From Dicyema japonicum (lineage: Eukaryota; Dicyemida; Rhombozoa; Dicyemidae): DNA of 64,000 bases. Shown here piece after piece: positions 53,847 through 63,609 of this stretch. The DNA lies in contig RDEW01000004.1 of assembly GCA_011109175.1 (NCBI GenBank), forward strand, positions 830,030 through 894,029, read 5' to 3'. Position numbers and translations under genes: made by a program. Position 1 is the stretch's first letter, and each line of letters starts with the position of its first letter. Under the pieces are notes generated by a model. That model saw nothing but the letters and a program-made list of their open reading frames with translations. It ran no database searches and was not told where the DNA came from.

Positions 53847-55015
53847 CTACTCCTGATTTTCCTGAACATCCTCATTTGCCCCATTATTTTCCACTTCTTC
53901 GTTCTCATTTATCATTTCTTGCTCATTCTCGTCCCCCATCTCTTGATAGTCTTCAGTTGCCGCTTCATCTAACTTTTCCCAATTCTTCGTCATTCTCATT
54001 GCCCAACAGGGAAGTCTCCTTATCCAATTCTAGTTCTAGTTCATCCCCTTTTGTTAGCTCCTGTTGGTCTTCATCATCGTCTATCTTAGTGTCCTGTGTT
54101 TCTTCGTTCACTTCAGCCTGGTCTTTCATTTCACCTGTATCTGGGACTTTGACCTCCTCGGACTCTTCAATTTCGGGTTGTACAGGGTTTTCTGCCTCAG
54201 GCACGGGCTGAGTAGTCTGGGGTTCTGGGGGAAGATCTTTCATTTCACTTTGGGAGTAATTCTCAATAGTCTGAGCTCGCCATTTTGAAATTACATTGAC
54301 TTCCTCTTCTTCATTTTGTTCTTCGTCCGGCTAAGATAATTATTCAACAGTAACCAAAAACTCGTACATTCCGTGCTGTACACACCCGACGTCGAAAATA
54401 TATCTTCCTGTTCCTTGTGGCTAACAATGAGGTATAAATTGACTTTATTGTTGCTGAATTTCCCGCTGAATTTATGGTTTGAGTGGACGATTTCCCCGTA
54501 ACCACTCCGTTTCCCATCCTTCCACATCCCTACATATTTCGATCCCCCGTTTGCATATGTATAGACTCCTCGGCCATGTCTTTTATTGGCGTACCATTCT
54601 CCCTCATAGAGGTCTCCATTCACGTAGCAGTACTTCCCTATTCCAAACCTTTGGTCGTTCGCCCACTTTCCTAAAATATGGGGGATAATCGAAACCGTCG
54701 TAATACGACCCATCGGGGTAGTAAAAAATCCCCTCTCCGTGCTTTTGGTTAGCCAAATATTGTCCGTCGTATCGGGCCCCGTTCTTAAACCCAAATTAGT
54801 CGCCTTAAAAACTTGTAAACTCCACGTCCGTGGCGTTTCCCATATTCGTACTGTCCCTCATACGTGTCTCCGTTCGGCAAAATCGCCTTTCCGAAGCCGT
54901 GTCTTTCCTCATTCTCATTTCTTTCTCCTTCATATAACTAAATTTTATAAAAGCTCCTTACTCCCAAAGTTGGGCCCTGTTCTTCCTCCTCTCCTTCCGA
55001 ATCGCTAAATGACAT
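53847..55015 (-). CDS. RSPH1: Radial spoke head 1 homologue (MORN-repeat protein)
   Basis: Start ATG at 55015 ([17 protein letters not shown]). After a 24-nt intron (54938-54961) the MORN array begins: [120 protein letters not shown]. This parallels human RSPH1, including the acidic N-terminus, the later [13 protein letters not shown] and the SKWRAQ motif before a Glu-rich tail. Introns of 25 (54671-54695), 23 (54421-54443), 24 (54331-54354), 23 (53985-54007) and 23 nt (53951-53973) are GT...AG. The last two flank an 11-nt exon (53974-53984). At 54784-54812 a 29-nt GT...AG removal is one base off frame, so that junction is unresolved. RSPH1 is a structural subunit of the radial spoke head in motile cilia. 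The stop is at 53847-53849. Confidence 0.85.
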
Positions 55016-55084
55016 TCTTTATTGTTCCTTGGAAACAAATTATTTTTTTAATAATTAAAATATATAATAGATTTTAAAATAAAT

Positions 55085-55640
55085 TTTGTAATCCTGGAGG
55101 ATTGGTCCACGTGCTGCCTCTGAATATGCGACTATGTATATTCCAACAAAATCCTGGTACACGGTAAATTCATCATTCCATCGGAGTCCGCAAGGAGACC
55201 CGTTGGGGCCTGCTCTGTTCAGCATTGGAATCGGCCGTATAACAAGATGTGTTTCTACGCCGTTAAACGTGTGGTGGGGGACAACCAATAATACCTAATA
55301 AGACTAATACCCCAATTCGAGGACCTAGGTCTAATGTTCAACTCGGCAAGTGCGAGATTAGTCATTTCGGATTCCCGTTTCCTGAATGGAAGTCGATCAT
55401 ATTATCGTTCCATGAACTGATTCATATGGCTACAGAGGCAGAGACCCCAGTCATACTCGGATGTTTCCGCTTATCTTCAATATGACGCATCCTTGTTTGC
55501 CGCATGCATAAATGATGTATCGCACAAAAACGGTTCAGTCACAGAGCAGAAATCTGTTCATCCATTGACGTTTCGTCTTCCATGGCTCCCGATTAGTGTT
55601 TCACTTTAATGCCTTCATCACGCTTTCAAGTCTCCAGGAA
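55085..55640 (+). pseudogene. RLE-A reverse transcriptase fragment
   Basis: FHHSIGVRKETRWGLLCSA near 55165 is a worn RT motif (VxSxxGVQQGDPLGPLLFA). IPQFEDLGLMFNSA, KCEISHFGFPFPEWKSIILS and FHELIHMATEAETPVILGC follow, matching ALKHLGLDINVNKSELINV...GIPTVPVDKLYFLGC of the 28961 copy. The active-site segment is missing. The fragment ends about 660 bp from the FCP1-like gene's 3' end. Confidence 0.6.
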
Positions 55641-55644
55641 TATG

Positions 55645-56300
55645 AATGGTAGTGGATAAAGTACAAAATTGATGTCAACGTTATGTAAAATAAATTGACC
55701 TTTTATAGGTATTTTGAGGTAAGGTATACATATTTATAGTAAGTTGACAGTAGTGATTATGAAAAGAAATATAAATGTTATTACCGATAGGTTCTTTTGT
55801 GCTTATGTTTTCGAGATATGTCGAGTGACGAAAGTCACCACTTCAACCAAAATATCTATATTTTTATGTAAAAGATTGAAAGACTGGAACATTGAAGAAT
55901 CCCGAGGCACTAAAGTAAAATATAATGGTACAAGTCGTTATTCATTAAAATTATTGAGAGCGGCCAACCTACCAAGCAGCCCCCTCTACGACTTCTTTTA
56001 TAAAATACTTCAAAAACCACCCGAAGTACAAAAAGACTCTGAACCCATTATCTGTCTGGGATCAATTAGATGGAACATTCTCCTTTAACACAGTGGCCTG
56101 GGATAATAAGAGTTCATATAATAGCTCAAGAATTATTGCGATATGTCGGCAGTGAGCAAAGTTACATCCAGCTATTAAATATGACAAAACGGCACAACAT
56201 CAGACTTATTGAAACAATTTGACAGACATTAGAGAAATATGGAAAATTAAGTCACTTTATAAGAATATCGCACTCAACAAAAAATACACTTGCAGGTGGC
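55645..56300. other. No gene recognised; one open frame
   Basis: The plus frame 55744-56088 (114 codons, MTVVIMKRNINVITDRFFCA...) is open and reads like a protein in parts (SPLYDFFYKILQKPPEVQKD). No family or splice partner was found. Confidence 0.25.
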
Positions 56301-56306
56301 TAATAA

Positions 56307-57171
56307 TCATTGAAAACGTAATCGACGATGTCGTCCCAGCACATTGGGGACGATAACCCGCAAATCAGAATGTTCTCCGTCCTTATAAAACTCATAATGA
56401 ATCTCCTCTAACACGCCGGCCAACGAAGGTAAATAATTTTTGCTATTAGCTGACTCATCGTAAGGAGGGTTGCCTTCTCCTTTGAAGTAAACGAAGGGTT
56501 TGACCCTAATAACACTCGGAGAGAACTCCCACGTGTCAACTCTGTCATCCACAACACAAATCATCTCCCATCCACATGGAAATAATTTACTTTAATAAAT
56601 AAATATGAATACTCAAAAATCCCTTTTTTGCTTTCCAGTAAAAACTCGTCCCTTGAAAGAATTCGTTTCTCAAACAGCCGTCCTTCAGGATCTAAAATCT
56701 TGCAGACAGAGTTGACGTAATTTCGATCTCCCATCGAACACACGTGGAGTTCGTAGTTCGAAGAAAGTTTGTTCAGGAATTCGATAGCATGAGGGCGGAG
56801 TTTTACGTAATAAGTCGGCATACGTGAAAATTTGATGATTTCGATGTCCTGTGAGGTTTCTGTGGTCATCCCATGTGTTGACGAAGAGGAATGGACAAGT
56901 GTGTGGTCCAAGTCCAGCACTAAAATGAGTTTTTGGGAGTTGAGAAGTCGACTTCTGTCAGCATCTCTGAGTGAGTGTGCCTCCTAAGAAGGAAAAAACA
57001 ACCAACCTGCTTTGTCATCCTTAATTCTGGTCTTTGGTAGACGTAGGGCACCGTGTCTTGCTGATTCAAACGACTGAAATCTCATTAAAATTCATACAAA
57101 TCAATTTCGCGTCCGCACAGCGCACAGAGAGTCCCTAAAGTGACACTGTGATCACACTCTTGTACATTCAT
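56307..57171 (-). CDS. CTDP1: FCP1-like RNA polymerase II CTD phosphatase, short form without BRCT
   Basis: Start ATG at 57171 (MNVQECDHSVTLGTLCALCG). Exons 57098-57171, 57007-57073, 56613-56983 and 56307-56589 are separated by GT...AG introns of 24, 23 and 23 nt. The sum is exactly 795 nt (264 aa). The N-terminus keeps the CxHxx...GxCAxCG-like region of FCP1. The catalytic FCPH domain has LILVLDLDHTLVHSS (DxDxT; the first Asp is the phospho-acceptor), YYVKLRPHAIEFLNKLSSNY, ELHVCSMGDRNYVNSVCKIL, RILSRDE and PCGWEMICVVDDRVDTWEF. The end NYLPSLAGVLEEIHYEFYKD corresponds to the linker before the BRCT domain, but the frame stops soon after (RHRRLRFQ). FCP1 dephosphorylates the Pol II C-terminal repeat to recycle the polymerase, and the BRCT domain normally helps bind it. 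Here BRCT is lost, or lies in exons I cannot find. Confidence 0.85.
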
Positions 57172-57267
57172 ATACAATTCAGATAATTAATAATGATTAA
57201 TTTAAAATATTTTTTAATTAAAACAATTTTTAAAATTAAAATAAACCCCGATTTTTCGACGAATTCT

Positions 57268-57471
57268 TCAAAGATTAGAAAATACGACAGTCTCTCCACC
57301 AGATTCCACGTAGAACTCATTGTTGTCGAGCGGAGTCTTTGGGCGTGAGACGGTATCTTTTCTAAGATCGCCTGCGTCAATTGATATCGAAAGTGAGTAA
57401 TGATCGTCGTGAAACCGAATGGCCGTTCCAAAATATTTCTCTGTTACTCGTCGAGGGAAACGCCACTCCAT
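57268..57471 (-). CDS. Small hypothetical protein next to the FCP1-like gene
   Basis: MEWRFPRRVTEKYFGTAIRF, HDDHYSLSISIDAGDLRKDT and VSRPKTPLDNNEFYVESGGE. The unspliced frame stops at 57268. A 23-nt GT...AG removal after GGET would instead give a tail NSSKNRGLF. Either way it is about 67-70 aa, polar and beta-rich in look. It lies about 100 bp upstream of the FCP1-like start on the same strand. I do not recognise it. Confidence 0.45.
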   Translation of the reverse strand: MEWRFPRRVTEKYFGTAIRFHDDHYSLSISIDAGDLRKDTVSRPKTPLDNNEFYVESGGETVVFSNL

Positions 57472-57479
57472 TCTTAAAG

Positions 57480-58250
57480 CTGTATCATTTTGATTATTTT
57501 GTTACGTAATAATTTGTTTTGGGTCTTAAAAATTGTGAAAAAATTATTCCACGTGGTTTCATCATAGTTTCCAAGATTAATAATCTGTTCAAAAAACACT
57601 GTTCCTCAACATCGTGTTCCTCGATTGACAATTATTGTAATCAGATTATGACCAGATTGATGACGTCACAATGACCCTAAAAAGTGACATCAGAACCATC
57701 AATGTAGCTACTCGAATCAAAGGATATGTAAAAACAACAATGAAACAAATCTTCTTGTTGCTGGCTGAATGGACGCAATTTAAACATGAGGATCATCCTA
57801 TACGAGAGATTTATTAGAGTAAGAATAAGTAAATGAAAATGAATCATGAACGAATATGATTAAGCCACCCCAGCTGCGGCAGAAGAGTAGCTCATGAAAT
57901 GCTAATCTTGGACTTTGATGTAAGCGTCTTGGATTAAAGCACTGTCCAATGAATAGTTTCACAAGGGGTTGGATGGATCAATACACTTCATTTAAAGTCC
58001 ACACCTGAACAAAGAAATCTGGGAACGATAGCTTGGAGCCCGTCCAGTACCCACTACTAAGCAAACTATCTTGAGCCCATTGATAAAAGAGAAAGGCTGA
58101 GTTGTTGGCTAAAACGTAGGCATTTTGTGTATACAGTCGAGTATAATTGATTAAGCGCATTTCCATACAAATCATGAGAGAATGGGCCGAGAACTAATTT
58201 ATAAAAATTTATGATAAAAAACTTGAAAACAGACATAATATACAATAATA
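57480..58250. other. No gene confirmed
   Basis: The minus frame 58175-57978 (MICMEMRLINYTRLYTQNAY...) is open and could be an exon, but has no support. The rest is AT-rich spacer between two minus-strand genes. Confidence 0.3.
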
Positions 58251-58255
58251 AATAT

Positions 58256-60116
58256 TTAAGGCAATACATTTTCAATATCGCTATCGGAAGCCTACAATAA
58301 CCACCAATCCAACCAATTCCGTTAAATCAGGGAGTGCATCAATATCAGAAAATATATTAGTAAAATTACCCACATCGACGGCCATAACAGCCTTCCTAGC
58401 CTCTTATTATTAGGATCCAACCTACAATAACCCACAATCTTTACAAAAGAGACAAATTTAAATGTTCCATGGCATCCCTGTAATTCTTCAGTTTGAGCAG
58501 AATAAGTCCATATTTATAATGGAGTGTACTTGTACTATACTTAACCAGAGTCCCTTGAATCATCTCCTGGGCACGGATTAGGAGACCACTCCGTTTGTAA
58601 ATGTCTATGAGTGTGTACACAATCTCCAGACAGTCAGGATAGTTCTTGTTTACTCCCTCTAAAAACACTCTGGCCTTGTCCATGCAGGTGGAGTCGGTAG
58701 AAATTGTTGTGGCATATATCTAAAGTTATTTTAATCTCACTATAGCAAATTTGGGGTTAGATGATATGTTCTTCTTTACGTTCTGGGCTAACATGAGGGC
58801 ACTCTTGTTATCCATGACAGCCATTAAGCAGTCCATCAATCCCCTCACCACCTCATAACGGTACGGAGCCCTCTGGTAAACACGGGAGAACTCCAAAGAC
58901 GCTTGCTTCCGTCGTTTTCCGTTAAAAAAAGAAAATGCCTTAAGGAGAGATGCCTCAATGTTCCACTCATTTGTTGAGAGAATCTAGAATTACCCCATTC
59001 TCTTACTTTCTGTGCAAATGCTAAACTACGGGGAAATTTTCCCAAAGCGAGGGTGTAGAAACCTACGGCTATTACAGATTCCATGCTTTCGGGACTTATT
59101 TCGTTCAACCGTAGCATTAAACTGGCTATAAATTCACCATACTTTGACAAATCTTCCAGTTTGTTACAAAAATAGAGAAGGGACGAATATACTTCAAGTC
59201 CACGAACGTGTTTACTGTATAGTGAGGTAATAAAGTTATATTGAGTAAGAGCAGCCTCATTGTTGCCAGAAAAATACTCACACTCAGCCAACGAGACGGC
59301 AATATCCACATTATTCCTAAAGGATGCCTATAATGGACACACATGAGTACATCTAAGCCCATTTGTCTGAAAATGTCGACAGCATTAAGGTAGTATCCTG
59401 TATATTTTAGATTTTCCGCTTTTAGGTACAAAGAGAGCCTAAATAAGCATTTGGCAAACCAGTCCACGTTATTTGGGAGAGGAAAACTATCTAAAACATG
59501 GGGTACATAGTCGGATGTCTTTGCTCCCAAAGATGCCAATTTGACTAGAGTATCCAGTGCCAAAGGGAACTCTCTCATGACTTCTTTGTAGTACATTTGT
59601 GCAGTTCTCTCTTGACCTGCTTGTTCGTATAGTTTCCCCAGAGCTACGCTGATTTTGGGAGACCTGTTCTTGGCGGCCACTGACTCGAGCTAGTGATAAC
59701 ATGAATATCCTACAATCTTTCGGGCATCAACAATGTTGTTTAGGGCAATGTGGCATTTATACAATTTGTAGGCAATGGTGGCATCGTCCAGTTTTATCTG
59801 CAATAAGAATGAGTAGTACTGGAATAGCTGACTTGTTGGTGATCTTTAAAAGACGTCGAATGTGGATTGCACGACCATATCCTTCCTAGGAGTAATTGTC
59901 ACCATCTACAATTGCCGACGCGTATTCTTCGCTATGGAAGAAACAGTCTGCTTGTAAAGAAATGACACGTGCAATGTTTAAATCACCTGTTTCATTTCGA
60001 CTCAACCATAAATTACACTGGAATATTTAAAAGCTATTTACTAGTCGTCGGGCATCTTCTATTAGGTTTGCTTCGAAAATTTTTTCAATCTGGTCAATCA
60101 ACTGCTCAGAAGTCAT
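58256..60116 (-). CDS. ANAPC7: Anaphase-promoting complex subunit 7 homologue (TPR protein)
   Basis: Start ATG at 60116 (MTSEQLIDQIEKIFEANLIE). Ten exons are separated by GT...AG introns: 60018-60041, 59886-59909, 59798-59819, 59690-59713, 59328-59350, 58984-59006, 58720-58740, one starting at 58444, and 58292-58313; sizes are 21-24 nt except perhaps one. The protein follows APC7 in order: KLDDATIAYKLYKCHIALNN, SPKISVALGKLYEQAGQERT, YYKEVMREFPLALDTLVKLA, NVDIAVSLAECEYFSGNNEA, HVRGLEVYSSLLYFCNKLED, KARVFLEGVNKNYPDCLEIV and YGLILLKLKNYRDAMEHLNL, i.e. an array of TPR helix pairs. It ends in a short acidic tail (LASDSDIENVLP). Using a 49-nt intron at 58396-58444 the sum is 1629 nt (542 aa; human 565). 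The 23-nt choice keeps an LDPNN motif known in the family but loses frame, so this junction is uncertain. APC7 is part of the TPR arm of the ubiquitin ligase that drives mitotic exit. Confidence 0.85.
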
Positions 60117-60288
60117 ATTCAATGTAAGTGTCAAAATCCACAAGAGTAGTTTATTTTATTTATTTATTTTTTATTTAAATAAATATTAGTTTAGAAGATT
60201 AATTTAAGGGTGTTAAATTAACCTCATTATAACATATATGGATTGTTGTGCGAAAATCGATTTAATACATTTATTTATTTAATTTTTT

Positions 60289-63280
60289 AATAACCCCGGG
60301 AACACCGAGAAAGAAAGACAAAAGAGTCAGACAGTTAGGTGATCCCAGTCTTCGCAATCACTTGTGCCATTCGACGTCTGTGATCCTCCATCGTCCCTAC
60401 TACTTTCCGGAAGAGCCTTCTCTCGGTCTTGCAGAGGAATCCGAATTTTTATTCTTTTCTTGCCATGGGAAGGATCCGGCGAAGCGGATTTCCATCTTCC
60501 TCACAGAGGCGAAGAAATCCGGAGCCACTACTACGGATCTTAGTTCCATGAGTAGTGGGTCGACTGTTGATCCATTACGTGGGGAAAGCATACTGATTGT
60601 TTTCCGGTATATCGAGTTGATTCTTTGGACCAAAGACTCCGATAGCCCGAATCTCCATGCAACGGAGGCATACTCAATGGCAGGCGCGATTGTTTGTTGG
60701 TAGAGTGTAGAAACGGAAAAGTCCATGTTCCTCGTGGTCCTCCGAACAAGGGCGCGTATAACGTTAACTTTCTGGAGGCCCCTGGTGATCATGTCTGTTG
60801 CGTGGGAGTTGAATTTGAGAAGGCTGTCGTACTTGACTCAAAGGACAGTGGGGGACCTTGTCACTGGAATCCTAGTGGGACCAATGAAAAGACTCGGTTC
60901 ATCCTTGGAACGACGGTCCGACGTGAATGTGGAACAGATAGACTTGGTTGCAGAAATCGTTAGTCGATTGCCAACAATCCAATCGTGGAGAGTGTTCAAT
61001 TTTGTCTGAGTTTTAAGGGATGCGACTTGCGTCGAGCGGTTCCGTATTGCAATGACTACATCGTCTGCGTAAAATAATAGCAGGGAATCTTCGTCTCCAT
61101 CATTAGGTAGGTCGTGTAGGAATAGGTTGAATAGAATTGGTGAAAGTGGAGACCCCTGGGGTACCCCGTTCGGTAGTAATCGTGATCTAGATCTGAGATC
61201 ACCACTGACTACTCTTCCACGTCTTCCAGACAAAAAGTTGGCCAGCCATAATTTCACATTCGGACGAATATTAATAGAAAATATTTTTCCAACCAGGATT
61301 TTCCTCGAAACAGTGTCAAAGGCTTTGTTGATGTCAATAGAAACCAAGATTGTGCGTTTGTGAGGCGGAGGATGGGTGTTAAAACCGTCGGCAATGAACT
61401 GCGATAAAGTTGCCAAGTATGTAGCGGTGGACCTACCGCGGAGGAAACCATGTTGAAATATAGGACGCGGAAGATACAGAATAATGACTGATAATACAAG
61501 TTTCTCCATAATTTTTGACAGTGTGCTGGTAACGAAAATAGGCCTGTAGGATGCAGGTTCTGTCTCTGGTTTCCCAGCCTTCAATATCGGTCTGATGATA
61601 GAATTCTTCCAAATCTTGGGAATAATATTATAGTTAATGGACAGATTGTATATATGCGTGAGGTAGCCAATTGCGTAGTGGCTTAGGTGTTTTAGGTGAA
61701 TAGAAGATACTTTGTCAGGCCCGCACGCCCGTGAGCTCTTTAATCTGGTGATCACATCTAAGACTTGGTCATCTGTGAATAGTTCGTGGTAAGGTTCCTT
61801 CTTCGGTTTATGGGCACGCACCTTAATGTCCAGGTGTTTCGAGAATGGTTTGAAGCTAATTCCAGCGTAATGTTTCATAAGGGTGTTAGGATGTAGGTGG
61901 CATAAGTGTTCAGGAGAAGACTTTCCGGTTCCGTCTGCATCATCCAGCTCCGACTTGACTTGTTTAAGAGTTTTCCAGAAATGTCGGGATGTACTTTTCC
62001 TGTCGAGGTGGTTAACTAGATGCTGCCATCTCTTGTCCTTGTGTTCTTTTATGCTCTGACAGATCCTTTTATTCAGTTGTCTGAGGGCTGTCAAAGACTT
62101 CATGTCCAACAGATGGCATCTCTTCAGCCGGTCTCTTTGTTTTATAAGACTTATTGTATAAGAGCTGAGGGTAGGAATAAACTTCTTGTATGACGATATA
62201 GGAATAAAAATATGGTCAGCTTTCTGAATGGCAGCGCTGATAATTTCTGCGGCCTCGTCAATAGAGCGTATTGGGAGGATAATCTCCTGGCCAAGAATTT
62301 ATCCACAAGGTTACTGAAACCAGACCAGTCAACCTTCGTATAATCCTTGAATCTTTTTGATTCCGCCGGCCGTCTCCTGTATCGTCGAAGACCTCTCAAT
62401 TTTAGAAGGATTGGATTGTGGTCACTGGAGAAGCCGTAAAAGACGTTCCAGGAAATGAGTCCAGCCAGAGAAGGTGAGCATAGTGTTAAGTCGGGGATGT
62501 GCAGCTGTCAGTCATCCTTAATGGGGTCCTCGTATGTGAGTTAGGGTTGTTCAGTATAATCAGGTCAGGAAGATAATTTGCAATGAGTTCTCCTCGGTTA
62601 TCAGAGGATTGGGAAGTGAGCCAAACTGGATGTCGTGCATTAAGATCCCCACATAACAGTAGATTTTTCAATGTTGAAATGCGTGATAAATCAGGGGTGT
62701 AAGATGACGGACACGATCCTTGTGGAGGAATATATAATTAGCCAAATGGATCCAAAAGGACGGGAATAACTCCATTTTGACAGTAATCTGCTCCAAAGTC
62801 TTGTCGGAGCCAAGAAGCTCTGAGGTTCGTTGAGTTGTATCCATAAAAGAATATCGTTCTTTATAATAGTAAGTAGTCCTCCTCCGCGTCCTCCCTGACG
62901 ATCTTTACGGATCACTGTGTATCCGGGAAAAGAGGGTGTTGGTATGGAGGGAGATAGCTTGGACTCCTGTATTAAAGCGAGGTCAGCCTCATTTTCGCGG
63001 AGGAGTGCCCGGAGTTCAAAGATTTTCTTCCTGATCCCATTCGTATTCAGTTGTATAATTGTAAAACCTCTCCATGGACCAGGATTGGTTTCGACGTCCC
63101 CACATAGAAGAATCAAAAGTCTGGATAAATGGGGACCCAGACAGGGTCGAAGACACAGGAGATGAGAGGACCACCGGACGGTGGGGAGAAGCTGTTGGCT
63201 CTTTTCGTTCCATTTTGGAATGGGTGACACCGTTTCTGGTGAGCCACATGACACGACGCTAACATGAATTAAATCCACAA
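60289..63280 (-). mobile_element. LINE-C non-LTR retrotransposon, nearly complete (endonuclease and RT), few lesions
   Basis: Read on the minus strand. The frame from 63278 contains CGDVETNPGPWRGFTIIQLN, a common LINE ORF2 start, then LRENEADLALIQESKLSPSI and GYTVIRKDRQ (apurinic endonuclease, N and E in place). NLLLCGDLNARHPVW at 62660 is the GDxNxxH endonuclease motif. The RT frame 62109-60838 has LKSSRACGPDKVSSIHLKHL, SYRPIFVTSTLSKIMEKLVL, GFLRGRSTATYLATLSQFI, ILVSIDINKAFDTVSRKI, LPNGVPQGSPLSPILFNLFL and an intact FYADDVVIAIRN active site. The C-terminal part lies at 60792-60400. A 3' tail TTTCTCGGTGTTCCCGGGGT ends near 60289. Three or four frame breaks separate the parts. Layout and motifs fit the Jockey/CR1 group. 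Confidence 0.85.
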
Positions 63281-63369
63281 TACATCATGTTCCGGAAGTC
63301 AGCAGTCACTATTTACTAAGAATAGAAAGATGGGAACGCAAACAATTGATGTCATGTTAAAATGGAGTA

Positions 63370-63600
63370 CCTATACTACAAAAGAAATCTCAGAAGATAC
63401 TGGGAGTAACTTTTGATACTTTTTTGCCTCTCAGCCCATATCAACCTGTGCAAAGAAGATCAATTTTGTAAAAGCCTTCCTTTAGAACTGTGGAGGAATT
63501 TATCCGCCAGGTGTCTGGACTCTCTACAAGCAGTATATCTAGACAACAATAGGATATGCATGTGCTCCGTTGGGATCCTACCTAGCGGCAACTAATAATT
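63370..63600 (+). pseudogene. LINE-C post-RT fragment
   Basis: KKSQKILGVTFDTF then PLSAHIN (63385-63435) matches the LLGLTFDAHINFTRQV segment after the RT active site. Frames break quickly afterwards. Confidence 0.45.
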
Positions 63601-63609
63601 AAAGAGTGT

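Noticed and set aside
54064-54288. Plus-strand hydrophobic ORF
   Set aside because: Antisense of the Glu/Asp-rich RSPH1 tail, which gives Phe/Ser/Leu runs on the other strand.
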